Part shown: positions 8,999 to 17,753 of the stretch, one piece after another
Position numbering within the stretch: position 1 is the first letter of the stretch
Layout of the letters: each line of letters opens with the position of its first letter
Assembly: GCF_900110465.1 (NCBI RefSeq)
Contig: NZ_FODV01000003.1
Coordinates: 62,001-126,000 of the forward strand
From: Halogranum amylolyticum
GTDB lineage: Archaea > Halobacteriota > Halobacteria > Halobacteriales > Haloferacaceae
DNA: 64,000 nt
Direction: 5' to 3'
Made by a program: the position numbers and the translations under genes
Notes under the pieces: generated by a model
Told to the model about the DNA's origin: nothing
Database searches by the model: none
The model's input: only the letters and a program-made list of their open reading frames with translations

Positions 8999-9535
8999 TC
9001 ATTCCGTCGGCGTCTTCTTTTCGATAGCCACGAGTGACTCATCAAGTGCCTCAAGTACGTCGCGATCACTTGGCTCATCGCCCCAGGTGTAACGGTACGT
9101 CGTGATGAGTTGATCAATTCTTGCACCAACTACAAGTGAGGGGTCTGGTTCACCGTCTCCGTATCCCTCATTCTCGAACGCATCTCTGAACGCATCGCTC
9201 CGAGCCCAAGAGAGCCACGTCGCTTCAGAACTCTCCCCGAGGAGAGCAAGAACTCGGTCCTCCAAAAGCCACTCAGAGGCTTGTTTGGCGTCGATATTCG
9301 TATCGTGGGGGAGAACAAGCAGGTCGGCGTTTTGCGTTTCGTTCACCGTCTGGATTTCTGCAGGCATCGAGAGTTCAACCCCGTTAGCGACGTAAACGGC
9401 GGTCACGTCAAGACGCTCGTAGGTAGGGTTCTCTGAGTTCGAAGAGTTCGTTGGGAGGGCCGAACACCCGGCGAGTGAACTGAGGAGGGCAATGCCGCAC
9501 GCGCCAAGAGCGTCACGGCGAGTATATCGTCGCAT
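8999..9535 (-). CDS. Tat-type lipoprotein of unknown function
   Basis: The 178-residue product begins with a twin-arginine signal (RRYTRRDALGACGIALLSSL) running into a lipobox LAGC, so it should be exported folded and lipid-anchored to the outer face of the membrane. The mature part is acidic and has no motif I recognise. Base composition is clearly lower in GC than its neighbours: 30 of 60 bases are G or C at 9001-9060 and 26 of 60 at 8881-8940, against about two-thirds elsewhere. This suggests recent acquisition. No partner gene is adjacent. Confidence 0.8.
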   Translation of the reverse strand: MRRYTRRDALGACGIALLSSLAGCSALPTNSSNSENPTYERLDVTAVYVANGVELSMPAEIQTVNETQNADLLVLPHDTNIDAKQASEWLLEDRVLALLGESSEATWLSWARSDAFRDAFENEGYGDGEPDPSLVVGARIDQLITTYRYTWGDEPSDRDVLEALDESLVAIEKKTPTE

Positions 9536-9739
9536 AAAGGCAGAGTTGCTGGGTGATTATGAAATTGTGTCGGTGAGTTAAGTAGTCGCTATTGTTTCTT
9601 GCAGGCGAACAGTAGCAGTCTATCGTACTACAAACGAACAACGACGCTGCTGCATACACGCTCTCTATTCAGCACGCCGATTCTGGCAACTCTCGGAGAG
9701 TAGACAGAGTAACTGTCTGACTCTTTTCGCGAACCCCTC

Positions 9740-10498
9740 TCAGTTCTTTGCCGCCGCTGCGGTCGCCAGTCGGTCGCTCACGTCGACGAACGCGCCGTCT
9801 TCGAGCTTCGGCACCGCGGTCCGTTCGCTGAACGCGGTGATGTACTCGGTGAGATCGCGCCGTCGCGTCGGGTGGGCGTTCGCGAGGTACGCCTCCCCTT
9901 TCGCGGTCGGCAGATGCTGGCGGAAGATCTCGCGTTCGACCTCCGTGGGCGGGTGGCCCTCGAGGTGGCGGCCGACGAGCGTCGCGCCGATGTGGTCCTC
10001 GGTGGCGACATCGCCGCGAGTGCCCGAACTGACGAGGTAAGTCGGTCGGTCGTCGTCGCGAGCGCGGAGATGGCGAGCGAGCGCCGCCGCGTTCGTCGTC
10101 GATCCGACGAAGACGTCGACGTCGTCGGGGTCGGGGTCGGGGTCGGTCGCGAGCAGCGCGTTGATCGCCCGACCGCCGTTCGTCGAGGTCATAGCGACCG
10201 GCCGGTCCTCGACGTCGAGCGTCTGGACGAAACTCGGCGAGTTGAAGAAGTCGTAGTCGCCGGCGGCCTCGTACTCCTCCGTCCGGTTGCCGCCGGCGCA
10301 GACGTCGGGGTTCTCCGCTTTGTGCTCGAGCGTCTGCGGTTTCTCGTCGACCACGCGTAGTGACGCCGCATCGTTCTCGAACAGTTCGACCACGGTGGTC
10401 GAGAAGAAGATGACGTCGACGACGACGTAGTTGCCCGGGGCGGGGTCGGCGGGGATCTCCTCACAGCGTTCGATGACTCGCGAGGCGAGCGTTTCCAT
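9740..10498 (-). CDS. comB: 2-phosphosulfolactate phosphatase family protein (ComB-like)
   Basis: The 252-residue protein matches the ComB pattern: an early VVVDVIFFSTT strand, a NSPS turn, then AMTSTNGGRAI and a late GTRGDVATEDHIGA. In methanogens ComB removes phosphate from 2-phosphosulfolactate in coenzyme M synthesis. Haloarchaea do not make methane, so the role here is uncertain. The ATG at 10498 is chosen because the upstream frame is low-complexity and a TTAA box lies just before it. It is divergent from the helix-hairpin-helix gene. Confidence 0.78.
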   Translation of the reverse strand: METLASRVIERCEEIPADPAPGNYVVVDVIFFSTTVVELFENDAASLRVVDEKPQTLEHKAENPDVCAGGNRTEEYEAAGDYDFFNSPSFVQTLDVEDRPVAMTSTNGGRAINALLATDPDPDPDDVDVFVGSTTNAAALARHLRARDDDRPTYLVSSGTRGDVATEDHIGATLVGRHLEGHPPTEVEREIFRQHLPTAKGEAYLANAHPTRRRDLTEYITAFSERTAVPKLEDGAFVDVSDRLATAAAAKN

Positions 10499-10682
10499 CG
10501 ACTCGTTATACGCTATCGCGAACTTAACGCTTTCTGTCGGGGGGATTCGGTCGATAGACGATACGTCGTGCCGACAGCTCTGTATGTGCCGGGCGCGAAT
10601 AGACGCGGTCCGAGGGAGAGAGCGTGGACGAGCGAGCGTCGACGCGGCGGTCCGCCCTCGCTCTCTCACCTGGAGGTCCACA

Positions 10683-11291
10683 ATGAAGGTAGTACTCGAA
10701 GACGGCACGGTGATCGACTGCGGTGGCTACAAGGCGCTCGACACGGGGCTGGTCCTGACCGAGGACCCGAAGCGCAAGCATGTCGTCGGGTTCGTCCCGC
10801 ACGACCGACTGCGGTTCGTACTCCCCGACGACGCGCTCGGGGAGGGCGAACACGGGGACGGAACCGCCGGGTTCGTCCCGGACGACGAACGGCAGCGACG
10901 GATCGACGAACTCGAAGCGCAGGTCGCAGCGCTGGAAGCGCAGATTGCCGAACTCGCGACCGAGCGGACCGCGACGGCCGGGTCCGAGACGAGCGAGTCC
11001 GGGGAGAGCGAGCCGGAGGATCTCACGGTGATCGACGGCATCGGCCCGAAGTACGCCGAACGGCTGACGGCGGCGGGGATCACGACGTTCCGGGCGCTCC
11101 GGGCGGCCGACGTCGTCGACGTCGCGGAGGCGACAGGCGTCTCCGAGGAGCGTGCCGCCGAGTGGATCGACGCGACGAGGACGGCGCGAGGGGATCGGGA
11201 GACGGACGACCGAGCGGCGAGCGAGGAGTCGGAGCGGACGTCGACAGAGGAGTCCGACGACGAGGAGCGACAGGAGGAGGCGACGTCGTGA
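10683..11291 (+). CDS. Helix-hairpin-helix protein with coiled coil
   Basis: The 202-residue product has an N-terminal beta-rich part (about 1-70), a coiled-coil segment rich in Glu, Ala and Leu (about 75-105), and a helix-hairpin-helix-type module LTVIDGIGPKYAERLTAAGI at about 118-137, of the sort found in DUF4332 and ribosomal S13-like DNA-binding proteins. It ends in a long Glu/Ser/Arg-rich tail with no order. The role is unknown; nucleic-acid binding is the likely activity. Confidence 0.75.
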   Translation: MKVVLEDGTVIDCGGYKALDTGLVLTEDPKRKHVVGFVPHDRLRFVLPDDALGEGEHGDGTAGFVPDDERQRRIDELEAQVAALEAQIAELATERTATAGSETSESGESEPEDLTVIDGIGPKYAERLTAAGITTFRALRAADVVDVAEATGVSEERAAEWIDATRTARGDRETDDRAASEESERTSTEESDDEERQEEATS

Positions 11292-11357
11292 CTGTCGGAT
11301 CGGTGTCGTCGGTCGGAGAACGGAGAGTGGTGAGACGTCAGTGCCCGGAACGAGTCG

Positions 11358-11636
11358 TCACTCTGCGCAGCAGGCCTCTTTGCCGCCGTCGGCTTCCGCC
11401 TTCAGTTCGTTGAGCTGATAGAGATTCTGTCGGGCGTCGGCGAAGTAGACGTCTTCGTCGACCATCCCGATCCCTTCCAGTCGTTCGAGCGCGTAGCGGA
11501 CGGTCCGCGCCGACAGCATCGACTCCTGTACGATGCCTTTCTGCGTGAGCGGACCGTTGTATTCGAGCACCTTGAACACCAGTTTCGCGCTCGGTGGGAG
11601 ATCGTCGAGATTCTCCTCGTCAGTTCCAGCCATCAT
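11358..11636 (-). CDS. Winged-helix DNA-binding regulator
   Basis: This protein of about 92 residues is almost wholly a helix-turn-helix domain. LPPSAKLVFKVLEYNGPLTQ leads into SARTVRYALERLEGIG, the recognition helix, and the wing DVYFADARQNLYQL. It resembles small MarR/TrmB-like haloarchaeal regulators. It ends with a Cys pair (EACCAE) that could sense redox or metal. A TATA-like box (ccttta on its strand, 11660-11667) sits 27 bases before the ATG at 11636, supporting a leaderless message and this start. The target genes are unknown. Confidence 0.78.
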   Translation of the reverse strand: MMAGTDEENLDDLPPSAKLVFKVLEYNGPLTQKGIVQESMLSARTVRYALERLEGIGMVDEDVYFADARQNLYQLNELKAEADGGKEACCAE

Positions 11637-11865
11637 TACGATTCGAAAGCCGCCAACGGCATAAAGGTTGATGGCCGCCGCCCGGCAGAAACGCCAACGT
11701 ATCGACGCTTCAGGCGCTGAGCGGGCCAAAGCAGTCGCTGGTGACTTGGGGCAGTCGTGCACACTTGTCTCCGAGTTGGGTCCCGAGTCATATCAGCATG
11801 GTGGGCACAGTCGGAGCCAGCGGGCAAGCGAACACCTTTTCATTCCTGATACCGGACCATGAGGC

Positions 11866-12180
11866 ATGGCTACGGAAACGGCAACCGACTTCTCCGACCA
11901 CATGCGGGGGGTGACGGTCACGACGCTCGCGTGTCTGGCCGGCGTCGCCGCCGCGCTCACGTCCGGCTACGTCGTCGGCACGAGCGCCGAGGCCGCCCAG
12001 CAGACCCTCTCTGTGGGTATCCTCGGGGCGTTCATCCTCGGGCAGTTCCCCCTGCTGCGGGTCGTCGGTATCGACGTCGAGGGGTTCGGCGTGAAGGACT
12101 ATCTGTACGTCGCCTTCATGACGTTCACCCTCTGGTTCATCTCCTACGGCATCATGCTGACCGCAGAGGTCACGTTCTAA
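11866..12180 (+). CDS. Small membrane protein (EMC6-like)
   Basis: The 104-residue protein has three clear hydrophobic segments: about residues 17-38, 45-65 and 78-98. The short loops between them resemble the archaeal EMC6-like family, a relative of a subunit of the eukaryotic ER membrane insertase complex. It ends one base before the start of RLI, so the two are probably one message. The assignment rests on topology and gene order, and function in archaea is unproven. Confidence 0.7.
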   Translation: MATETATDFSDHMRGVTVTTLACLAGVAAALTSGYVVGTSAEAAQQTLSVGILGAFILGQFPLLRVVGIDVEGFGVKDYLYVAFMTFTLWFISYGIMLTAEVTF

Positions 12181-12181
12181 G

Positions 12182-14002
12182 ATGGCCGACGACAGCATCG
12201 CCGTCGTCGACCTCGATCGGTGTTCACCGGACCGCTGCAACTACGAGTGTTCGAACTTCTGCCCGCCCAACCGGACGGGCAAGGAGTGCATCACGCTCCG
12301 CGGCGAGGACACCGAGGAAGGCGACCCCGACCAGATTCGCATCAGCGAGGAGATCTGTCTCGGCGAGACCTGCGGTATCTGCGTCGAGAAATGTCCGTTC
12401 GACGCGATCGAGATCATCAACCTCCCCTCGGAGCTCACCGAGGAACCCGTCCACCGCTACGGCGAGAACGCCTTCGCCCTCTACGGGCTCCCCGTCCCGG
12501 AGCCGGGGAAGGTGACCGGTCTCCTCGGCCCGAACGGGATCGGGAAGTCGACCGCGGTTCGAGCGCTCGCCGGCGAGATCACGCCGAACCTCGGCGACTA
12601 CGCCGAGGAGCCGGGGTGGGACGCCGTTCTCGACCGGTATCGCGGCACCGAACTCCAGAACTACATCGAGCGACTGCTGGACGGCGAGTTGACGGTGGCG
12701 AAGAAACCGCAGTACGTCGACCAGATCCCGAAGCAGTTCGACGGCAACACGCGGGAGCTGCTCGAACGAACCGACGAGCGCGGACAGCTCGACTACCTCG
12801 TCGACGAGCTGTCGATCCGCCCGGTGATGGACCAGGACATCGACTCCATCTCCGGCGGGGAGCTCCAGCGCGTCGCGCTGGCGGCCACGCTCGCCCGCGA
12901 CGCCGACTTCTACTTCCTCGACGAGATCACCCCCTATCTCGACATCGGCCAACGCGTCAAGGCCGCCCGCCTCGTCCAGGAGCTGGCCGAGGACGACGAG
13001 GCCGACCGTTCGATGCTCGTCGTCGAACACGACCTCGCGATCCTCGATCTGCTGGCCGACACGCTCCACGTCGCCTACGGTGAACCCGGCGCGTTCGGTG
13101 TCGTCACCGACCCCAAGTCGGTCCGAAACGGCATCAACGAGTACCTGAAGGGGTATCTCACGAACGAGAACATGCGGATCCGTCCGGAGTCGATCACCTT
13201 CGAGGAGCACGCCCCGCGCGAGACCTCCAAGGGCGACGTGCTCGTCGACTACCCCGACATCGCGAAGTCCTACGGTGAAGGCGAGTTCTCGCTGGCGGTC
13301 GAGGGCGGCTCGATCCACAAGAGCGAGGTGCTCGGTATCGTCGGTCCCAACGGGATCGGGAAGTCAACGCTCGCGAAGCTGTTCACGGGTGCGCTCGAAC
13401 CCGACGAGGGCGATCTCGACTTCCGGCTGGACATCTCCTACAAGCCACAGTACATCGACATCGACCAGCCGATGCGTGTCGACACGTTCCTCGCCTCCAT
13501 CACGGACGACTTCGGCTCCTCGTACTGGAACACCGAGGTCGCCCAACCGCTCCAGCTTAACCGCATCATGGAGCAACAGCTGACAGATCTCTCGGGCGGC
13601 GAGCGCCAGCGGGTCGCCATCGCGGCCTGTCTCTCGGAGGACGCCGACCTCTACCTGCTGGACGAACCGTCGGCGCATCTCGACGTCGAACAGCGGGTGC
13701 AAGCGACCTCGGCCATCCGCCGCTACGCCGAGAACCACGACGCGACGGTGATGGTCATCGACCACGACATCTACATGATCGACCTACTGGCCGACCGCCT
13801 GATGGTGTTCGACGGCGAACCTGCCCAGCACGGTCACGCCTCGAAACCACAGGAGATGCGTGCGGGGATGAACGACTTCCTCGCCGACCTCGACATCACG
13901 TTCCGCCGCGACGAGCGGACGGGACGTCCCCGCATCAACAAACCCGGCTCGCAGCTGGACCGCAAGCAGAAGAAACAGGGCGAGTACTACTACGCCCCGT
14001 AG
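12182..14002 (+). CDS. rli: Ribosome recycling/biogenesis ATPase RLI (ABCE1)
   Basis: This essential iron-sulfur ABC ATPase splits ribosomes after termination and acts in initiation and biogenesis. The N-terminus carries two ferredoxin-type cysteine clusters (CSPDRCNYECSNFC at 14-27 and CGICVEKC at 64-71). Two ABC cassettes follow, with Walker A GPNGIGKST at 116-124 and again at 388-396, and with LSGGE-type signatures (ISGGELQR and LSGGERQR). The 606-residue length is typical. It is co-transcribed with the EMC6-like gene. All key residues are present. Confidence 0.97.
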   Translation: MADDSIAVVDLDRCSPDRCNYECSNFCPPNRTGKECITLRGEDTEEGDPDQIRISEEICLGETCGICVEKCPFDAIEIINLPSELTEEPVHRYGENAFALYGLPVPEPGKVTGLLGPNGIGKSTAVRALAGEITPNLGDYAEEPGWDAVLDRYRGTELQNYIERLLDGELTVAKKPQYVDQIPKQFDGNTRELLERTDERGQLDYLVDELSIRPVMDQDIDSISGGELQRVALAATLARDADFYFLDEITPYLDIGQRVKAARLVQELAEDDEADRSMLVVEHDLAILDLLADTLHVAYGEPGAFGVVTDPKSVRNGINEYLKGYLTNENMRIRPESITFEEHAPRETSKGDVLVDYPDIAKSYGEGEFSLAVEGGSIHKSEVLGIVGPNGIGKSTLAKLFTGALEPDEGDLDFRLDISYKPQYIDIDQPMRVDTFLASITDDFGSSYWNTEVAQPLQLNRIMEQQLTDLSGGERQRVAIAACLSEDADLYLLDEPSAHLDVEQRVQATSAIRRYAENHDATVMVIDHDIYMIDLLADRLMVFDGEPAQHGHASKPQEMRAGMNDFLADLDITFRRDERTGRPRINKPGSQLDRKQKKQGEYYYAP

Positions 14003-14088
14003 ACGCGGCTCAACCGCTCTCCGTCGGTCTCGTTCGATGGCCACTCGACTTTTGACGTCGCCACGAGCACCGTCGGACGAAGCTCTCT

Positions 14089-15078
14089 ATGACGAATCAA
14101 GACAGCCCAGACCACCTCAACCGTCTCAAAGAGTGGTATCTTCTCACCGGCAGCCGGACGAGATTAGCCGGGATCGTCCTGTTCTCTCTCCTCGTCGTCA
14201 CTGGCGTGCTCGTCGAGACGGGCGTCATGTACGTCGGCCCCGGGAGTTCGATGCTCTCGCTTCTCGCCAGCGGGATGCTCTCGGGACTGCTCTCGCTCAT
14301 CACGGTGAGTCTCTCTATCAACCAGCTCATCCTCTCGCGCGTCTTCGGGTCGCCGTCGGGACTCACCGACCGACTCGAGGGGAACTTGGAGTTCCGTCGT
14401 AACATCGAGGAGGTCACCGGCGTCCGCACGAGTCCGAACGACCCGGCGTCGTTCCTCGGACTCGTCGCGGAGACGCTCGAGAGACGAGCAGCCAACCTCG
14501 AACGGACGATCGACGACTCGGAGGCCGACTACGCCGACGAGTTCGCGGAGTACACGCAGGAGCTCGTCTCGTACGGCCAGCATCTCGGCCAGGTCAGAGA
14601 AGGTGACGAGACGTTCAAGGTACTCGATATCATGATCGGCAGCAGATACGCATACCACATGGACCGGGTCCGCGAACTCCGGTCGATGTACGGGAACCAC
14701 ATCTCGAAGGGGTCGGACGACGACCTCGAAGCCATCTTCGAACTGCTGAAAGCCGTCGCCACCATCAGGCAGTTCTTCAAGACGATCGCGATCCAGCAGG
14801 ACCTCGCCATGCTTTCACGGCGCATCATCTACACCGGGGTGCTCGCGGTCGTCACGAACTACGCGCTGACGACGGTGTACACGAGTTCCTCGGGGGTTCC
14901 GACGACCATCTCGCCGGCCCACCTCCCGCTCGTCGTCACTCTCGCGACGCCGATCCTGTTCGCCCCGCTCGTCATCCTCGTGAGCTACCTCCTCCGGGTG
15001 GCGACGATCGCGCTCTACACCGCCTCCGTGGGGTCGTTCGTCCCGCCCGAAGAGCAGATCACGACGTCGAGCGACTGA
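14089..15078 (+). CDS. Integral membrane protein of unknown function
   Basis: The 329-residue protein has two N-terminal membrane segments (about 25-47 and 52-78) and two or three near the C-terminus (about 244-264 and 280-312). They flank a central soluble region of about 165 residues, helical and charged. I recognise no enzymatic motif. The layout, paired helices around a cytoplasmic domain, is seen in many uncharacterised haloarchaeal membrane proteins. It is not obviously linked to RLI upstream, from which it is separated by 86 bases with an A/T-containing promoter-like stretch. Confidence 0.72.
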   Translation: MTNQDSPDHLNRLKEWYLLTGSRTRLAGIVLFSLLVVTGVLVETGVMYVGPGSSMLSLLASGMLSGLLSLITVSLSINQLILSRVFGSPSGLTDRLEGNLEFRRNIEEVTGVRTSPNDPASFLGLVAETLERRAANLERTIDDSEADYADEFAEYTQELVSYGQHLGQVREGDETFKVLDIMIGSRYAYHMDRVRELRSMYGNHISKGSDDDLEAIFELLKAVATIRQFFKTIAIQQDLAMLSRRIIYTGVLAVVTNYALTTVYTSSSGVPTTISPAHLPLVVTLATPILFAPLVILVSYLLRVATIALYTASVGSFVPPEEQITTSSD

Positions 15079-15172
15079 CCGCGACGGTCGGAGAGGCGAC
15101 TCGTGGACGACGCACACCCCGACCGTGACGGTCGACGCAACAACGATGTGGATGGCACGCGTCTCTCTACAG

Positions 15173-15853
15173 ATGAGCATCGATCGTTCGGGAGACGCAG
15201 GCGACGGGGAGAACGAACTCGGGATGATCGTCGACATCGAGTTGGACGACGTCACGCTCGAAGGGGCGCTCGTCGTCCCCGACGACGCGACGGGGATCGT
15301 CGTATTCAGCCACGGCAGCGGCAGCAGTCGACACAGTCCGCGCAACAACTTCGTCGCAGAGGTCGCCAGACGACACGGACTGGCGACCCTGCTGTTCGAC
15401 CTCCTGACCGAGGCGGAAGACGAGACGTACGAGACTCGGTTCGACATCGACCTCCTGACGCGGCGACTCGTCGACGTCACCGCGTGGGTCGCGGAGGGAG
15501 ACGAGACGGCCGACCTCCGGATCGGCTACTTCGGGTCGAGCACGGGGGCGGCGTCGGCGCTGCGGGCGGCCGCGGAACTCGGCGACCAGATCGGCGCGGT
15601 CGTCTCCCGCGGCGGTCGCGTCGACCTCGCCAGCGACGCGCTCGCGGACGTGACCGCGCCGACGCTGTTCGTCGTCGGCGAAGCGGACACGGACGTCCTC
15701 GCGCTCAACGAGGCAGCGTTCTCGAAGCTCACCTGCACGAAAGAGTTGGAGGTCATCCCGGGTGCGGGACATCTGTTCGAGGAGCCGGGAACGCTCGACG
15801 CCGTCGCCGAACACGCGGCGGCGTGGTTCGCACAGCACCTCGCCGAGAGGTAG
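15173..15853 (+). CDS. Alpha/beta hydrolase, dienelactone hydrolase type
   Basis: This is a serine or cysteine hydrolase of the small DLH-like group. After a beta strand ending VVFSHGSGSS comes the nucleophile elbow YFGSSTGAAS, with Ser in G-x-S-x-G-type context. An Asp then occurs in FVVGEADTDV and a His in IPGAGHLFEEPG, giving a complete triad. The start is uncertain: GTG at 15125 and ATGs at 15146, 15152 and 15173 are all in frame, and 15173 gives the usual N-terminal length. The substrate is unknown. It ends 9 bases from the convergent stress-protein gene. Confidence 0.82.
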   Translation: MSIDRSGDAGDGENELGMIVDIELDDVTLEGALVVPDDATGIVVFSHGSGSSRHSPRNNFVAEVARRHGLATLLFDLLTEAEDETYETRFDIDLLTRRLVDVTAWVAEGDETADLRIGYFGSSTGAASALRAAAELGDQIGAVVSRGGRVDLASDALADVTAPTLFVVGEADTDVLALNEAAFSKLTCTKELEVIPGAGHLFEEPGTLDAVAEHAAAWFAQHLAER

Positions 15854-15862
15854 GAGGGTCGG

Positions 15863-16312
15863 TCAGCGAACCACGGTCACCGGCACCGGCGACCGTTCGA
15901 CGAGCCCCTTCGCGACGCTGCCGAGGAGCCCCTCGTACCGTTTCGAGAAGCCACGGTGGCCGACGAAGACGCCTTCGAAGGAGACCCGTTCGAGGTACGA
16001 CGGGATGACCGCCATCGGGTCGCCGTAGAGCAACTCGCTCTCGACGTCGACGCCGGCGTTGGCGATCCGGGCCTCGGCGTCGTCGAGGACGCGTTGGGCG
16101 CGGTCCTCGGCGTCGGTCACCGCCTCGACGACGAGGCGTCGTTCGGCCTCGGAGAGACTCGTGATGGGGGCGTCACCGCCCTCCGAGTACACCTCTGGCT
16201 CGACTGCGTGGACCACGGTCAGCGAGGCACCGAGTCCGTCGGCGATGGTGATGGCGTGGTCGAGTGCGCGCGTACTCTCTTTCGAACCGTCGACTGCGAC
16301 GAGGAACTTCAC
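15863..16312 (-). CDS. Universal stress protein, UspA family
   Basis: The 149-residue single-domain protein begins MKFLVAVDGSKESTRALDHA and ends with the ATP-binding pattern GHRGFSKRYEGLLGSVAKGL-VERS-PVPVTVV (motif G-2x-G-9x-G-S). This class forms dimers that bind ATP and is induced by stress. Many haloarchaeal genomes carry dozens of copies. It is convergent with the hydrolase on its left. Confidence 0.94.
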   Translation of the reverse strand: MKFLVAVDGSKESTRALDHAITIADGLGASLTVVHAVEPEVYSEGGDAPITSLSEAERRLVVEAVTDAEDRAQRVLDDAEARIANAGVDVESELLYGDPMAVIPSYLERVSFEGVFVGHRGFSKRYEGLLGSVAKGLVERSPVPVTVVR

Positions 16313-16460
16313 GGGGAGTCACCGAGTACACTACGTTCGCCGTGCCGATAGCTGTTCGTGTGCCGAAAAGAGACGGCCGCCCGCGTGCCGAACGGAGTGA
16401 GTGCCCAGATCGCCGGGACGACCGTTCAAGGGGCGTCAGCCACGATCGGACACGGGGCCG

Positions 16461-17642
16461 TCAGTACCCCCGGAGGTGGGTCCGGGTGTCGTCGTCGGGA
16501 TGTTTCTTGGTCTGCGCGTAGGTCTTCCGGTCGCGGATCTGGCGGTCGACGACGTCGCGCGCCTCCGAGAGCGCGTGCTGGGCACCGTAGCCCTCGCCGG
16601 AGGCGACGAAGAGGCCCTTGTCGGTGAACAGTCGGATGCGGGCGAGCACGAGCGGCGTCCCGCGGAGTTTCTCGTCGTGACGGTGCAGGTGGATGGTCGC
16701 GTCCAGCAGCGTCAGCTCGCCGTCCTTGCTGACGAGGTCGTCGACGAGCGTCGCCACGTCCGCGTAGGACATATCCTCCAGCAACCCGATGCCGACGACC
16801 TGCACGCCGCGGTGGCCCTTCGGCGTCCACGTCAGCGACCGCAGCACGTCGGTCTTGGTGACGATGCCGGTCGGCGTCTCCGCCTCGTCGACGACGACGA
16901 GCGACGAACAGCCGACGTCGAGCATCCGGTCGACGGCGGTCTCGAGCGTCGCATCGGGCGTGATGCTGTCGACCGGCGACGTCATCAGGTCGCGGACGGG
17001 AAGATCGAGCAGGCGATCGGTGTCGCCCTCGCGTGCGCCGAACCCGCCGTGGGAGCGACCGCCCGGGACGGTCCCCGGGTCGCCACCCTTGCTTTTCGAC
17101 ACCTCGCGGGTGGTGAACTCGACGACGTCCGAGGCGCTGAGGATGCCGACGAGGTCGCGACCGTCGACGACCGGCAGGTGAGTGATGCGACGCTCGCGGA
17201 ACTGGTTCAGCGCCGACCCCAGCGTGTCCGTCGGCGCGACGGTACAGAGGTCGTCCGTGGCGACGTCCTCGACGTCCAGCGCCGAGAGCGACGACTGGAC
17301 CAGTTCGAGGAGGTCGTTCGCGAGGACGACGCCCTGAAGCGTGTCGCCCGCGAGGACGGGCAACACCATCGATCGCGACTCGACCATCAGCCGAGCGGCC
17401 TCCCGTACGTCGGTGGTCTCGCCGATCGTCGGCACGTGGTAGACGAGCGTGCCGACCTTCGCCGTCGGCTTCCGGTGAGATGCGAGGAGTTGCCGCTGCG
17501 TCACGACCCCCTCGTAGTCGTCGCTATCGGTGACGACGACAGCCTTCAGCGTCGGATCCTCGAACACGCCGGTCAGCTTGGAGACGGGCGCGTCGGCGTC
17601 GAGAGTACGGAACTCCTGAGAGACGATTTGTGAGATGTTCAT
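16461..17642 (-). CDS. Four-CBS protein with C-terminal ribosome-hibernation-like domain
   Basis: The 393-residue protein carries four CBS repeats, about residues 5-58, 68-120, 128-180 and 210-265. CBS pairs usually bind adenine nucleotides as an energy sensor. A Gly/Arg linker (GGDPGTVPGGRSHGGFG) splits the third and fourth. After residue 280 the sequence changes to a basic beta-alpha domain (TIHLHRHDEKLRG, YGAQHALSEARDVV) that looks like the HPF/RaiA ribosome-dimerising or inactivating fold. This suggests a factor that binds ribosomes when energy is low. The CBS part is certain; the C-terminal call is inference by eye. Confidence 0.85.
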   Translation of the reverse strand: MNISQIVSQEFRTLDADAPVSKLTGVFEDPTLKAVVVTDSDDYEGVVTQRQLLASHRKPTAKVGTLVYHVPTIGETTDVREAARLMVESRSMVLPVLAGDTLQGVVLANDLLELVQSSLSALDVEDVATDDLCTVAPTDTLGSALNQFRERRITHLPVVDGRDLVGILSASDVVEFTTREVSKSKGGDPGTVPGGRSHGGFGAREGDTDRLLDLPVRDLMTSPVDSITPDATLETAVDRMLDVGCSSLVVVDEAETPTGIVTKTDVLRSLTWTPKGHRGVQVVGIGLLEDMSYADVATLVDDLVSKDGELTLLDATIHLHRHDEKLRGTPLVLARIRLFTDKGLFVASGEGYGAQHALSEARDVVDRQIRDRKTYAQTKKHPDDDTRTHLRGY

Positions 17643-17753
17643 CGAGTAGACCTCCGGTCGTGTGTAGGGTTCCCACGGTGATGAAACAGTGGGACAGTTG
17701 TACGACAGAAAGAACGACCGAACGGGTTAAGTCGGGGACGGCGGTCGGCAGCG

